A DNA stretch of 56,279 nucleotides from Chloroflexota bacterium (GTDB lineage: Bacteria > Chloroflexota > Dehalococcoidia > JACPQD01), in NCBI GenBank assembly GCA_016190665.1, contig JACPQD010000107.1, positions 1 through 56,279 of the forward strand. The letters run 5' to 3'. Made by a program: the position numbers and the translations under genes. The notes under the pieces were generated by a model. That model saw nothing but the letters and a program-made list of their open reading frames with translations, did no database searches and had not been told where the DNA came from. Below, piece after piece: positions 7,631-15,582 of this stretch. The first letter of the stretch is position 1, and each line of letters starts with the position of its first letter.

Positions 7631-8815
7631 TTATTGTCTGGTCATTGTCTCTTGTATCTTGGGTATTGCTTCGTCGCCGTTTCCCGGCGTCGGCATCACT
7701 TTGGGCAGGGTGAAGGTGAACTTGGCGCCCTTACCCGATTTCTCCTCGAAATAGGGGCTCTCCGCCCAAAGGCGGCCCCGATGGCCCTCGACAATCTTCT
7801 TGGCTATGGACAGCCCCAGCCCCGCGCCGGCTGCCTTCACGTTGCTGCCGCGGAAGAAGTCGTCGAAAATTCTCGGGATCTCGGCGGAGGGGATGCCGAC
7901 GCCGGTGTCCATAACTTCCACCTTCACGTCCTTCTCCTCCTCCGAAACGCGGACGCTGACCTTGCCACCCTCTGGGGTAAATTTTACCGCATTGGTCAAG
8001 AGGTTGGTGAGAAGCTGCTGCAACCTCGCGGGGATACCCCTGATCTCTGGCAGGTTCTCCGGCAGGTCGCCGGTCAGCTCTATCGTCTTCGCCGCTGCCT
8101 GAGACCTCACGTTCTCCAGTGAGCTCTCCACCACAGCGGCGAGCGATGCCTCCTGGAACTTGCTCTCCGCGGAATCGAGGCGCGACATATCCAGAATATC
8201 ATCAATAAGACTGAGGAGGCCGGATATCCGCTCGCTGCACCGCACCATCATATTCTTCTGCCTCTCGGACACTTCCCCTGCGTAGCCCCCCAACATTACC
8301 TGCAGGTAGCTTTCCACGGCCGCGAGCGGCGACTTCAGGTCATGAGACGCGATGGAGAGAACGTGCGCCAGCGTATTGCGCGTATGGCCGAAACGAAACC
8401 GCACCATATCCAGCACACGGGCCATGACCTTGTAACCCAGGCGGTAGTCATCCTGAAAGAGCTTCTCCAGCTCTTTGCCATCCATGGCCACGACTTTGGT
8501 CTTTTCCAGGCACCGGGCCGTCCCCGTGAAGGGACCAGCGCGGTGAATGGCCGACCAACCCAGGCCGTGCCCGGCAGTCATGGCTCCAATTGTGACCTGA
8601 CGCTGAGTGGCAGACCCGAAACGCAGCTTCAAATCCAAAGCGACCTTGCCGCTCTCAATGACGTACAGGTCGTCGGCCGAACTCTCCTCGGCGAAGATGG
8701 TCTCCCCCGCCTCATACGTTTCCTGACGGCCCAGCCTGGCGACTTTCTCCAGTTCCTCTTCGCTAAGGCCCCTGAAGAGCTCGGATTCCCTCAAGACTTT
8801 CCTTATTGAAGCCAC
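7631..8815 (-). CDS. Cyclic-nucleotide-domain histidine kinase
   Basis: 394 residues, soluble. Residues about 10-130 form a cNMP-binding/CRP-like sensor domain (LFRGLSEEELEKVARL..., GETIFAEESSADDLYVIESGKVAL). Residues 140-215 are a HisKA dimerisation domain with phospho-acceptor H158 in SIASHDLKSPLAAVESYL. The C-terminal HATPase has an N box LLTNLLTNAVKFTPEGG, G1 MDTGVGIP and G2 GAGLGLSIAKKI. The start is GTG at 8815. It lies between metV and metF, with two receiver-only proteins downstream, so it probably senses a ligand or redox state and signals through them. The last dozen codons are made of the genome's CAAGATACAA-type repeat, so the natural C-terminus may have been extended by repeat insertion. 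Confidence 0.9.
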   Translation of the reverse strand: MASIRKVLRESELFRGLSEEELEKVARLGRQETYEAGETIFAEESSADDLYVIESGKVALDLKLRFGSATQRQVTIGAMTAGHGLGWSAIHRAGPFTGTARCLEKTKVVAMDGKELEKLFQDDYRLGYKVMARVLDMVRFRFGHTRNTLAHVLSIASHDLKSPLAAVESYLQVMLGGYAGEVSERQKNMMVRCSERISGLLSLIDDILDMSRLDSAESKFQEASLAAVVESSLENVRSQAAAKTIELTGDLPENLPEIRGIPARLQQLLTNLLTNAVKFTPEGGKVSVRVSEEEKDVKVEVMDTGVGIPSAEIPRIFDDFFRGSNVKAAGAGLGLSIAKKIVEGHRGRLWAESPYFEEKSGKGAKFTFTLPKVMPTPGNGDEAIPKIQETMTRQ

Positions 8816-8834
8816 GATATCGCCCCTACATGCC

Positions 8835-8897
8835 CTTCCCGCTCCACGCTTCGCGTCCCGACTTCATCGCGACCCCGATGCGTCGGGACTTCCCGCT
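8835..8897. repeat. Short palindromic insert flanked by 9-bp direct repeats between metV and the kinase gene
   Basis: Two identical CTTCCCGCT words (8835-8843 and 8889-8897) flank 45 bp containing the inverted arms GTCCCGAC and GTCGGGAC. The same CCCGATGCGTCGGG stem occurs at 27854-27869. This resembles a small non-autonomous palindromic element with a target duplication. Confidence 0.5.
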
Positions 8898-8898
8898 T

Positions 8899-9588
8899 CT
8901 ACCTGGCGTGGGCCTCTTCCTTCTCCGGCCTGAGGTAGGCCTCGTTCACCTGTTTCGCCGGGTGGAACTGAGCGCTGTGGTCCTTCACCGGGAACACTTT
9001 GCTCAAGTTGTCCAGTTTCCCCTGCTTTGCCAGCCTTTCGATTATCAGGACCCAGGCGCAGTCCCGGCCCTCTCCTGTTTCACACTTGCCGTCCTGGCTG
9101 CCGCCACAAGGTCCATTCAAGAGGGACTTGGCGCACATAGCTATGGGGCAAATGCCCCCGGTCTCGCCCAGCACACAGTCCCCGCAGGCGCGGCACCGCT
9201 CTGCCCACATGCCCTCTTCAAGAGTCACACCTATGAAGCGCGTATTCAACCCGGGGACCACGGTCTCAGGTTCCAGGAGGTCAGCCACCATCTGCACCCC
9301 GGCGCCGCACCCCAGGGAAAGGACGGCATCGTAAGACTTCGCCTTCTCTATTATAGGCTCAATGTACTCCCGATCGCACTGCCGCTGGATGGTAGCCTCG
9401 CCTATCTCCACGTCTTTGCCCGCCAGCTTGTTAGCCATCCGCAACTGAGAGGCCAGGAGCTCAACCTCCTTCTCCCCACCGGCCATACAGACGCTCACGC
9501 AAGTGCCACAGCCCAGGATAAGCAGCTTCTTGTAGTCCTGGACCTTTTCCCTTATCTGTTCGAGGGGCTTTCTCTCTCCAACAATCAC
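8899..9588 (-). CDS. metV: MetV-type methylenetetrahydrofolate reductase C-terminal/zinc-iron-sulfur subunit
   Basis: 229 residues, Cys-rich partner of MetF. The N-terminal half has ILGCGTCVSVC and SLGCGAGVQM. The middle has a dense cluster ERCRACGDCVLGETGGICP (C132, C135, C138, C147) and C152, followed by the family-typical KSLLNGPCGG and DCAWVLIIERL. In acetogens MetV forms a complex with MetF and links it to an HdrABC/MvhD module. The GTG start at 9588 is preceded by GGAAGGAAAG. The ribosome binding site and first codons are duplicated upstream, at the end of mvhD. Confidence 0.88.
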   Translation of the reverse strand: MIVGERKPLEQIREKVQDYKKLLILGCGTCVSVCMAGGEKEVELLASQLRMANKLAGKDVEIGEATIQRQCDREYIEPIIEKAKSYDAVLSLGCGAGVQMVADLLEPETVVPGLNTRFIGVTLEEGMWAERCRACGDCVLGETGGICPIAMCAKSLLNGPCGGSQDGKCETGEGRDCAWVLIIERLAKQGKLDNLSKVFPVKDHSAQFHPAKQVNEAYLRPEKEEAHAR

Positions 9589-9688
9589 TTCAGCTTTCCT
9601 TCCTCAAAGGATTACAAGGCGCGAAGCGGCGTACGTGGTGGTCACCAGCCACCGCAACAATCACTTAGCTTTCCTTCCTCAAGGGATT
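9579..9688. repeat. Direct repeat duplicating the metV start region, with a small insert
   Basis: A 35-nt word covering the metV ribosome binding site and first codons (9579-9613) recurs as a 34-nt copy at 9655-9688 with one deletion and one substitution. The second copy overlaps the 3' end of mvhD. The 41 bp between them contain the inverted word GGTGGTcaCCAGCCACC. The upstream copy starts a mini-frame ending in NPLRKES, the same residues that end MvhD. Confidence 0.75.
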
Positions 9689-10126
9689 GGGGCCGAGGCG
9701 CCTGGCTCTTTCCGTCATCTCATTACAGGCGGCGGCGAACAGAGGAGCATCGGAGGCCCCCATATTGAACATCTCGACTCGCTCCGGCTCTATCCCTGTT
9801 TCGCTCAGCAGCTTCTTGGCCTGCCGGACCCGTCTTTTCGCTCTCAGATTTCCTTCCAGGAAATGGCAATTGCCTTCCTCTCAGCCAGCGACAAAGACGG
9901 CGTCGGCCCCATCCTCGATGGCCTTGAGCAAATGGAGGGTGTCCACCTTGCCGGTACACATGAGTTTCACCACCCGGACATTGGGCGAATACTCCATACG
10001 CATCGAGCCCGCCAGGTCGGCCGCCGAATAGGCGCAGTAATGGCAACAGAAGGCAACCACCTTCGGTTCAAAGGCAGCCTCGCCCACGGCCTTATCCTCT
10101 TGCTTCTCCAGAACCACTTCCGTCAA
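9665..10126 (-). CDS. mvhD: MvhD-family [2Fe-2S] subunit with in-frame UGA, predicted selenocysteine (Sec82)
   Basis: 153 codons when the TGA at 9881-9883 is read through. MvhD shuttles electrons between HdrA and an electron donor such as a hydrogenase or formate dehydrogenase. Before the TGA: AFCCHYCAYSAADLAG, then VKLMCTGKVD and GADAVFVAG. After it, in the same frame and family-consistent: EEGNCHFLEGNLRAKRR, KKLLSETGIEPERVEMFNMG and an ordinary TAA at 9665-9667. The TGA occupies the first Cys of the conserved GCxxGxCH motif. Cys-to-Sec replacement in VhuD/MvhD proteins is known from methanogens. A SECIS-like hairpin follows. The start is TTG at 10126 with GAGGTG upstream. A conventional gene caller would stop at codon 81. 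A pseudogene is the alternative, but the intact distal frame argues against it. Confidence 0.82.
9848..9883 (-). promoter_or_regulatory. Candidate bacterial SECIS element after the mvhD UGA
   Basis: On the minus strand the UGA (9883-9881) is followed after 16 nt by ATTTCC-TGGAA-GGAAAT, a 6-bp stem with a 5-nt apical loop. The loop begins 22 nt after the UGA and has G at its second position. From memory, this fits the bacterial SECIS pattern of a small apical loop with an early G about 16-37 nt from the UGA. Folding was done by eye. Confidence 0.6.
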
Positions 10127-10159
10127 CGCGTTTTCACCTCAGATGCAGACTACATCTTT

Positions 10160-10187
10160 GGAGTGCGGCGGCTTGCCGCCGCACTCC
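10160..10187. repeat. Perfect 12-bp-stem hairpin between hdrA and mvhD
   Basis: GGAGTGCGGCGG and CCGCCGCACTCC flank a 4-nt loop, about 35 nt upstream of the mvhD start and just after the hdrA stop. No U-tract follows, so it is more likely an mRNA processing or stability element, or a mobile palindrome, than a terminator. Confidence 0.75.
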
Positions 10188-10197
10188 ATATGACGGG

Positions 10198-13100
10198 CTA
10201 AGCCGAGCATAAAACAGACGTCTTCGCTATTACCTGCTCGTCTGCATAGTGCCGCAGCCTGATGGCCTTGCGCGGGCAGGCGCCAGCGCAGATGCCGCAC
10301 CCCTGGCAGGCGGCGGGTTCGATATAGGCCACGCCATCGCCGTTTATGGCCGGGACCCCATAGGGGCACGACCGCACGCAGGTCAGACAGGCCACACAGC
10401 GGTTGGGGTCAACCTCAGAGATAACGCCACCCACCATGAGATAGGGCTGGGACAATATGGTCACCGCCCGCGAGACAGCGCCCCTCGCCTGCACTATCGT
10501 CTCCGAGATCGATTTCGGCGCATGCGCCAGGCCGCACAGGTACATGCCTTCATTTACGAAGTCCAGGGGCCGCAGCTTCATATGCGCTTCCATATAGAAG
10601 CCGTCCTGGGTCAGTGGGAGCTTCAGCTTGCTGGCGAAGGCGGCGGCATCTGGCTGCGGACGTATCGCGGCGCTGAGGACGATCAGGTCCGGCTCCAGCA
10701 GAATGTGCGCCCCCAGGACGGAATCGAAGACCTTCACCTTCAGGCGATCTCGCTCCTCAGCGACTTCCGGCTTCCGGTCGACATCGAAGCGGATGAAGGT
10801 GACGCCCTTGTCCCTGGCCTCGCGATACTTGAGCTCGTTCATGCCGTACGCCCGGATATCGCGATAGAGGATATAGACCTCCGTGTCCGGGCTGCCATCT
10901 TTGACCTCAATGGCATTCTTGATCGCTTCGTTGCAGCACACCCGGCTGCAATACATGTGCTCCGCCTCGCGGGAGCCCACGCACTGGACCATTACCACCG
11001 ACTTCGCACCATCCAGGCGGCCCTGCGCCAGCCGCTCTTCAAGCTCGAGCTGGGTCAACACCTTTTCCGACTGGCCGCGCAAGCATTCCGCAGGCTGGTA
11101 CTCCACAGCCCCTGTAGCCAGGATAACAACCCCGTGCTCCACATCCACCGTGTCGCCGCTGGCTGTGGCGACCGTCGTCCTGTAGTTGCCCACATAGCCG
11201 GAGAGTTCGCGAATCTCCGCGCCGGTGTAAACGGTAATCCTCGGCTCCCATTGAATTTGTTCCAGGAGAGACGCGAGAAGCGTCTGGGGGTCCGAGCCCG
11301 CAGACGTGTAGCGGAGCCTTCTCAAGTTGCCTCCCAGCTCCTTCTCCCGCTCGACCAGGACAGCTTCGAAGCCCTGGGCGGCAAGGCCAAGCGCGGCTGT
11401 CATGCCCGCCAGCCCGCCGCCGATCACCAGCCCTCTCCGTTTGATCTCGGCCGGAGACTGCTGGAGCGGACCGAGGGTGGCAGCGCGCGCCACCGCCATC
11501 CGCACCAGGTCCTTTGACTTGTAGGTTGCCTCCAGCTTGTGGGTCGCGTGCACCCAGGAGCACTGGTCCCTGATATTGGCCATCTCAAAGAGGTAACGGT
11601 TCAGACCCGCCTCTCGGATTGTCTCCTGGAAAAGGGGTTCGTGGGTACGCGGACTGCATGAGGCTACGACCACACGGTTGAGGTTCTTCTCCTTGATGAG
11701 CTCGATTATCCTGTTCTGGGTATCCGTGGAGCAGGTATAGAGGTTCTCCTCGGCGTACACCACGTGGGGGAGCCCCTTCGCGTATTCGGCCACGCCGGGG
11801 ACGTCCACCACTCGTGCGATATTCGTGCCGCAGCGACAAACGAAGACGCCGATGCGCGGCTCCTCGCCAGCCAGCTCCATTTCAGGCCCATACACTTTCT
11901 CCGTGACCATGGTCCCTCGAGCTTCGGCAATGGACTCAGAGGCCAGACAGGCCGCGCTGCTCGCGCTCATCACCGATTCCGGAATGTCCATGGGCGCCTC
12001 GAAGGCGCCAGCCACGTAAACCCCCGGCCGTGAGGTCATGTTGGGCCGCAATTCCTCCGTCTCACAGAATCCGAATCTGTCAAGGTCGATCGAGGCGATT
12101 CGGGCCAGTTCCCTCGTGCTGGCCGCGGGCGTCAACCCCACGGAGAGCACCACCATGTCGAACTCCTCCTGGAGCTTTTGGCCGTCCTCGCCCGCATACT
12201 CCATAATGAGGTTATGGCTCTGCTGCAGCTCCTTGACCGAGGAGACGATACCCCTGATGTAGCGGATGCCGAATTTGTCCTTCGCCGATTCATAGTATCT
12301 TTCGAAGCCCTTGCCATAGGCCCTCAGGTCATTGTAGAAAATGGTGGGCTGAATCCTGCTGTCGTGCTCTCGGGCGATGATGGCCTCCTTGGTGGCGTAC
12401 ATGCAGCACACCGAGGAGCAGTAGTCCCGGCCGCAGGTCTCATCGCGGGAACCCACACACTGAATCCAGGCCACCTTCACCGGATGTTTGCCGTCCGATG
12501 GCCGCATGACCTGACCCTGAAAAGGACCAGACGCCGAAAGGATCCGCTCGAATTCCACGCTGGTAACGACGTTAGGCATTCTGCCGTAGCCGTATTCGCT
12601 CTTGATGGAGGCGTCGAAGGGATCGTACCCCGGCGCCAGAATGACCGAGCCCACCGGAATCTCGACAACTTCGTCCCTCATGGCATGATCGATAGCCTTC
12701 GCCTGGCATGCGGCGACGCATTGGTAGCACTCGCTGCACAGGCCGCAGCTCAGACACCTTTCGGCTTCTTCTCGCGCCTGCTCTTCACTGAAATTCAGAG
12801 CTACCTCGCGGAAATCGGCCTTTCTCTCCTCCGCCGGAACCTTCGGCGTGCGCAGGCGCCTATGCCTCTCGATCTCTTCCAGGGGGACCTCCACCTCAAC
12901 AAAGCCGTTCTCCCGGCCCTCCCGCAGGTCGATCCCCTGGAGGTACCGGTCGATGGATATGGCCCCCTGCTTGCCCGCCGCGATAGCCTCGATCACGGTG
13001 GCGGGCCCCAGCACGGCATCGCCGCCCGCGAAGACGCCGGGCATGCTGGTCGCCAGAGTCAGGGAATCCGCCTGGATCGTGGAACCCCTACCCAGCTCGA

Positions 13101-14619
13101 TTTCGCTGTCCAGAAACGAGAGGTCGGGGGACTGGCCGATGGCCGGGATGACCATGTCAACTTCTATCGTGAACTCCGACCCCTTCACGGCCACGGGCCG
13201 GCGGCGACCGCTCTCATCGGGCTCCGTCAGTTCCATCTTGACGCACTCGATCGCGCTAACCCGGCCATCCCTGCCGAGGATGCGCTTGGGCGCCACCAGA
13301 TACCTTATCTGGATGCCCTCTTCCCCCGCCTCCTCGATCTCCTCCGGGTTAGCGGGCATCTCCTGCCGGGAGCGCCGGTACAGGATGAAGGCCTCCTTAG
13401 CCCCCAGGCGTTTGGCCGTCCTCACCGCATCGATAGCCACATTGCCGCCGCCGATGACAGCCACCTTCTGCCCGACCGGGACAGGATTCCCCAAATTGAC
13501 GGCGCGGAGGAAATCCACGCCTGAGACGACCCCTTCGAGGCTCTCACCCTCGATCCCCAGGGGATTGTTGCGATGAGCGCCCACGGCGATGAAGGCGGCC
13601 TCATAACCCTGGTCTTTCAGGTCCTTGAGGGATAAAGACTCGCCGATGGGCGTGTTCGTCTTGATTTCCACGCCGGCGGCTTTAATGAAATCAATCTCGG
13701 CGCTGAGGACATCCTTGGGCAAGCGATAGGCGGGAATGCCCACCGCCATCATTCCTCCGGCCACGGGCAAGGCCTCGAAGACCGTCGGCTGGTAGCCCAG
13801 GAGGGCGAGGTAATAGGCGGCGCTGAGCCCGGCGGGTCCAGAGCCAACTATGGCCACCTTCTTGTCTTTGCTGGCGGCCGAAGCGGGAGGGTTATCTGGC
13901 CCGGCGGCCTTGACTTCATCAGCGACGAATCTTTTGAGCTGACAAATCGAGATAGGCTCGTCCACCTTCCGGCGCGTGCAGTTCGTTTCACAGGGATGAG
14001 TGCAGACCCGTCCGCAGACCGCGGGGAAGGGATTCTCCTCGCGGATGAGATCGAGGGCCTCCTTGTACTTGCCCACCGCAATGAGCGCCACGTACCCCTG
14101 GACGCTGATATGCGCCGGACAGGCGACCTTGCATGGAGAGGTCCCCTTCTTACTTATAGCAAAGCTGCTGGGAATGGCTTGCGGGTAGCGCTTGTAGGCC
14201 GCCTTGCGCGTGTTCAAGCCCTGCTCGAACTCGTTGGGGAGCTTGACCGGACACGCCTCAGCGCATTCTCCGCAGGAGGTACACTTTGCCTCATTGACGT
14301 ACCGGGACTTCTTCAGTACCTTGACCCTGAAGTTGCCCTCTTCCCCTTCCAGCGACTGCACCGTGGCATTGGTTATCAACTGAATATTGCGGTGCTTGCC
14401 CACCTCGATAAGCTTGGGCGAGATCATACACATGGAGCAGTCATTGGTAGGAAAGGTCTTATCAAGCTGCGACATCCTGCCGCCGATGGACGAGGTCTCC
14501 TCAACGAGGTAGACCTTGAATCCAGAGTTGGCCAGATCCAGGGCGGACTGCATACCGCAGATGCCGCCGCCCACCACCATCACCGCGCCGATCTTCTGTT
14601 GCTTGCCGTTACTACTCAT
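10198..14619 (-). CDS. hdrA: Fused HdrA-GltD-HdrA flavoprotein, electron-bifurcating heterodisulfide reductase subunit A
   Basis: About 1473 residues against roughly 650 for ordinary HdrA. Residue numbers count from the upstream ATG at 14628. Residues 15-155: FAD Rossmann motif VVGGGICGMQSA, Cys segment NDCSMC and ferredoxin-like CTSCGECAEACP (116-127). Residues 160-580: a GltD/NfnB-like insert with a Cys-rich helical part (CKVACPAH...CGRVCTHPCETNC), an FAD motif VAIVGSGPAGLSAA and a NAD(P)H motif VAVIGGGNVAIDA. Residues 625-905: Fe-S segment CLSCGLCSECYQC and the rest of the first HdrA (QCVGSRDETCGRDYC). Residues 925-1476: a second HdrA with CRCGTN, VIGGGLAGMTAA, QCVGSREAEHMYC and two C-terminal 4Fe-4S motifs. 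The ATG at 14619 is better spaced from the AGGA. Predicted site of flavin-based bifurcation, with the GltD module accepting or donating NAD(P)H. Confidence 0.92.
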   Translation of the reverse strand: MSSNGKQQKIGAVMVVGGGICGMQSALDLANSGFKVYLVEETSSIGGRMSQLDKTFPTNDCSMCMISPKLIEVGKHRNIQLITNATVQSLEGEEGNFRVKVLKKSRYVNEAKCTSCGECAEACPVKLPNEFEQGLNTRKAAYKRYPQAIPSSFAISKKGTSPCKVACPAHISVQGYVALIAVGKYKEALDLIREENPFPAVCGRVCTHPCETNCTRRKVDEPISICQLKRFVADEVKAAGPDNPPASAASKDKKVAIVGSGPAGLSAAYYLALLGYQPTVFEALPVAGGMMAVGIPAYRLPKDVLSAEIDFIKAAGVEIKTNTPIGESLSLKDLKDQGYEAAFIAVGAHRNNPLGIEGESLEGVVSGVDFLRAVNLGNPVPVGQKVAVIGGGNVAIDAVRTAKRLGAKEAFILYRRSRQEMPANPEEIEEAGEEGIQIRYLVAPKRILGRDGRVSAIECVKMELTEPDESGRRRPVAVKGSEFTIEVDMVIPAIGQSPDLSFLDSEIELGRGSTIQADSLTLATSMPGVFAGGDAVLGPATVIEAIAAGKQGAISIDRYLQGIDLREGRENGFVEVEVPLEEIERHRRLRTPKVPAEERKADFREVALNFSEEQAREEAERCLSCGLCSECYQCVAACQAKAIDHAMRDEVVEIPVGSVILAPGYDPFDASIKSEYGYGRMPNVVTSVEFERILSASGPFQGQVMRPSDGKHPVKVAWIQCVGSRDETCGRDYCSSVCCMYATKEAIIAREHDSRIQPTIFYNDLRAYGKGFERYYESAKDKFGIRYIRGIVSSVKELQQSHNLIMEYAGEDGQKLQEEFDMVVLSVGLTPAASTRELARIASIDLDRFGFCETEELRPNMTSRPGVYVAGAFEAPMDIPESVMSASSAACLASESIAEARGTMVTEKVYGPEMELAGEEPRIGVFVCRCGTNIARVVDVPGVAEYAKGLPHVVYAEENLYTCSTDTQNRIIELIKEKNLNRVVVASCSPRTHEPLFQETIREAGLNRYLFEMANIRDQCSWVHATHKLEATYKSKDLVRMAVARAATLGPLQQSPAEIKRRGLVIGGGLAGMTAALGLAAQGFEAVLVEREKELGGNLRRLRYTSAGSDPQTLLASLLEQIQWEPRITVYTGAEIRELSGYVGNYRTTVATASGDTVDVEHGVVILATGAVEYQPAECLRGQSEKVLTQLELEERLAQGRLDGAKSVVMVQCVGSREAEHMYCSRVCCNEAIKNAIEVKDGSPDTEVYILYRDIRAYGMNELKYREARDKGVTFIRFDVDRKPEVAEERDRLKVKVFDSVLGAHILLEPDLIVLSAAIRPQPDAAAFASKLKLPLTQDGFYMEAHMKLRPLDFVNEGMYLCGLAHAPKSISETIVQARGAVSRAVTILSQPYLMVGGVISEVDPNRCVACLTCVRSCPYGVPAINGDGVAYIEPAACQGCGICAGACPRKAIRLRHYADEQVIAKTSVLCSA

Positions 14620-14742
14620 AAATCGCATCCTGCCCCGGATCCCATATCTTCATGCTTCGCGTCCTTCCCCTGACCCTGAACTTGATTCAGGGGATTCAGG
14701 GCTTCGCGTGAGCCATTATTACTCATAAATCGCATCCTGCCC
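14605..14742. repeat. Direct repeat duplicating the hdrA start region, with a 76-bp insert
   Basis: Copies at 14605-14635 and 14712-14742 match at 29 of 31 positions. Each contains the ribosome binding site and the tandem ATGs of hdrA; the upstream copy abuts the hdrB stop. The 76 bp between them hold the hairpin CCCTGAActtgaTTCAGGG and ACGCGAAGC words. A mini-frame from the upstream ATG ends in a TGA overlapping the real hdrA ATG. The spacing of 107 nt is not a multiple of three. Confidence 0.75.
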
Positions 14743-15581
14743 TAGATAAGACCTTTTCCCATCAGAAGCGGCCTGGGGTCGGTAAGATGCCGGCCAAGCC
14801 ACTTCCCCGTTGAGGGATGACCGAAAGCCAGCCCCATCAGCTCAGTGAAGTAGAAAATCGGCGTATGGTATTCCTTTCCAGACTCCCCCGACAGCTCTTT
14901 CTGCCTCATATCCAGGTTGGACTGGCACATCGGACAGGCCGACACGATGCAGTCCGCGCCCGCCTCCGCCGCCATGTCCAGGAGCTTCTGGGTGAGTTTC
15001 CGCGCAATGTCCGTCCGCGTCAGGACCAGGCTGCCGCCGCAGCAGTCGGTCTTGTAGGACCACTCCTTCACGTTGGCCCCGAGGCTTCTGAGCAGCTTGT
15101 CCATCTCTCGGGGGTCTTCCGGGTTCCTGGCGTCGGTAATCCGCGGCGGGCGAGTGATCAAGCAGCCGTAGTAGGAGACCGGATTCAGCCCGGCGAGCGG
15201 CTTCTTGACCTTCGTCGCGATGGCCTCTTCGCCTACGTCATCCCAGAAAAAGTCCACCGCATGCCTGATGCGAAAGCCGTTGGTAACAGCGCCTTCATCA
15301 GCCAGACGAGCTTTCTCCGCCACCTTGAGCCTCTGGTAGCAGGCCGCGCAGGGCACGACCACGTCCATGCCGGCCCGCTTCGCGATGTCCAGGTTCCGGG
15401 CCGAGAGAGCGACATCCAGCTTGTGGTCCACGGAATGAGCCGAAGATGCCCCGCAACACGTCCAGTCCTTCAGTTCCTGCAGCTCGATTCCCAGCGCTTC
15501 AGCCACAGCCTCGGTAGACTCGCCGTATTCCCGCGCCGTGCCTTCAAGGGAGCACCCGGGATAATATGAAAACTTCATCAT
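14742..15581 (-). CDS. hdrB: Heterodisulfide reductase subunit B (two CCG domains)
   Basis: 279 residues. HdrB holds two noncubane 4Fe-4S clusters and reduces disulfides in classical systems. Both CCG motifs are complete: C10, then C42-C43 (WTCCGASSAH) and VPCAACYQ; in the second half YYGCLITRP, TDCCGGSLV and SACPMCQSNL. In a MetF-linked operon it probably accepts electrons destined for, or coming from, MetFV rather than CoM-S-S-CoB. The ATG at 15581 lies one base after the hdrC stop; a GTG at 15596, which would overlap hdrC, is an alternative. Neither has a strong ribosome binding site, so coupling to hdrC translation is likely. Confidence 0.94.
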   Translation of the reverse strand: MMKFSYYPGCSLEGTAREYGESTEAVAEALGIELQELKDWTCCGASSAHSVDHKLDVALSARNLDIAKRAGMDVVVPCAACYQRLKVAEKARLADEGAVTNGFRIRHAVDFFWDDVGEEAIATKVKKPLAGLNPVSYYGCLITRPPRITDARNPEDPREMDKLLRSLGANVKEWSYKTDCCGGSLVLTRTDIARKLTQKLLDMAAEAGADCIVSACPMCQSNLDMRQKELSGESGKEYHTPIFYFTELMGLAFGHPSTGKWLGRHLTDPRPLLMGKGLI

Positions 15582-15582
15582 C

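Noticed and set aside
9723..10046. A frame-shifted minus-strand frame over mvhD
   Set aside because: Its residues are Arg/Gly-rich and unlike the MvhD family; the in-frame readthrough product is the one that matches.
9881..10126. mvhD as a truncated pseudogene of 81 codons
   Set aside because: The downstream frame is intact and conserved to a normal stop, with a SECIS-like hairpin; recoding explains the data better.
10249..13524. Long plus-strand frames (422 and 448 codons) opposite hdrA
   Set aside because: They are antisense shadows of the well-supported hdrA gene, a common effect in GC-rich DNA.
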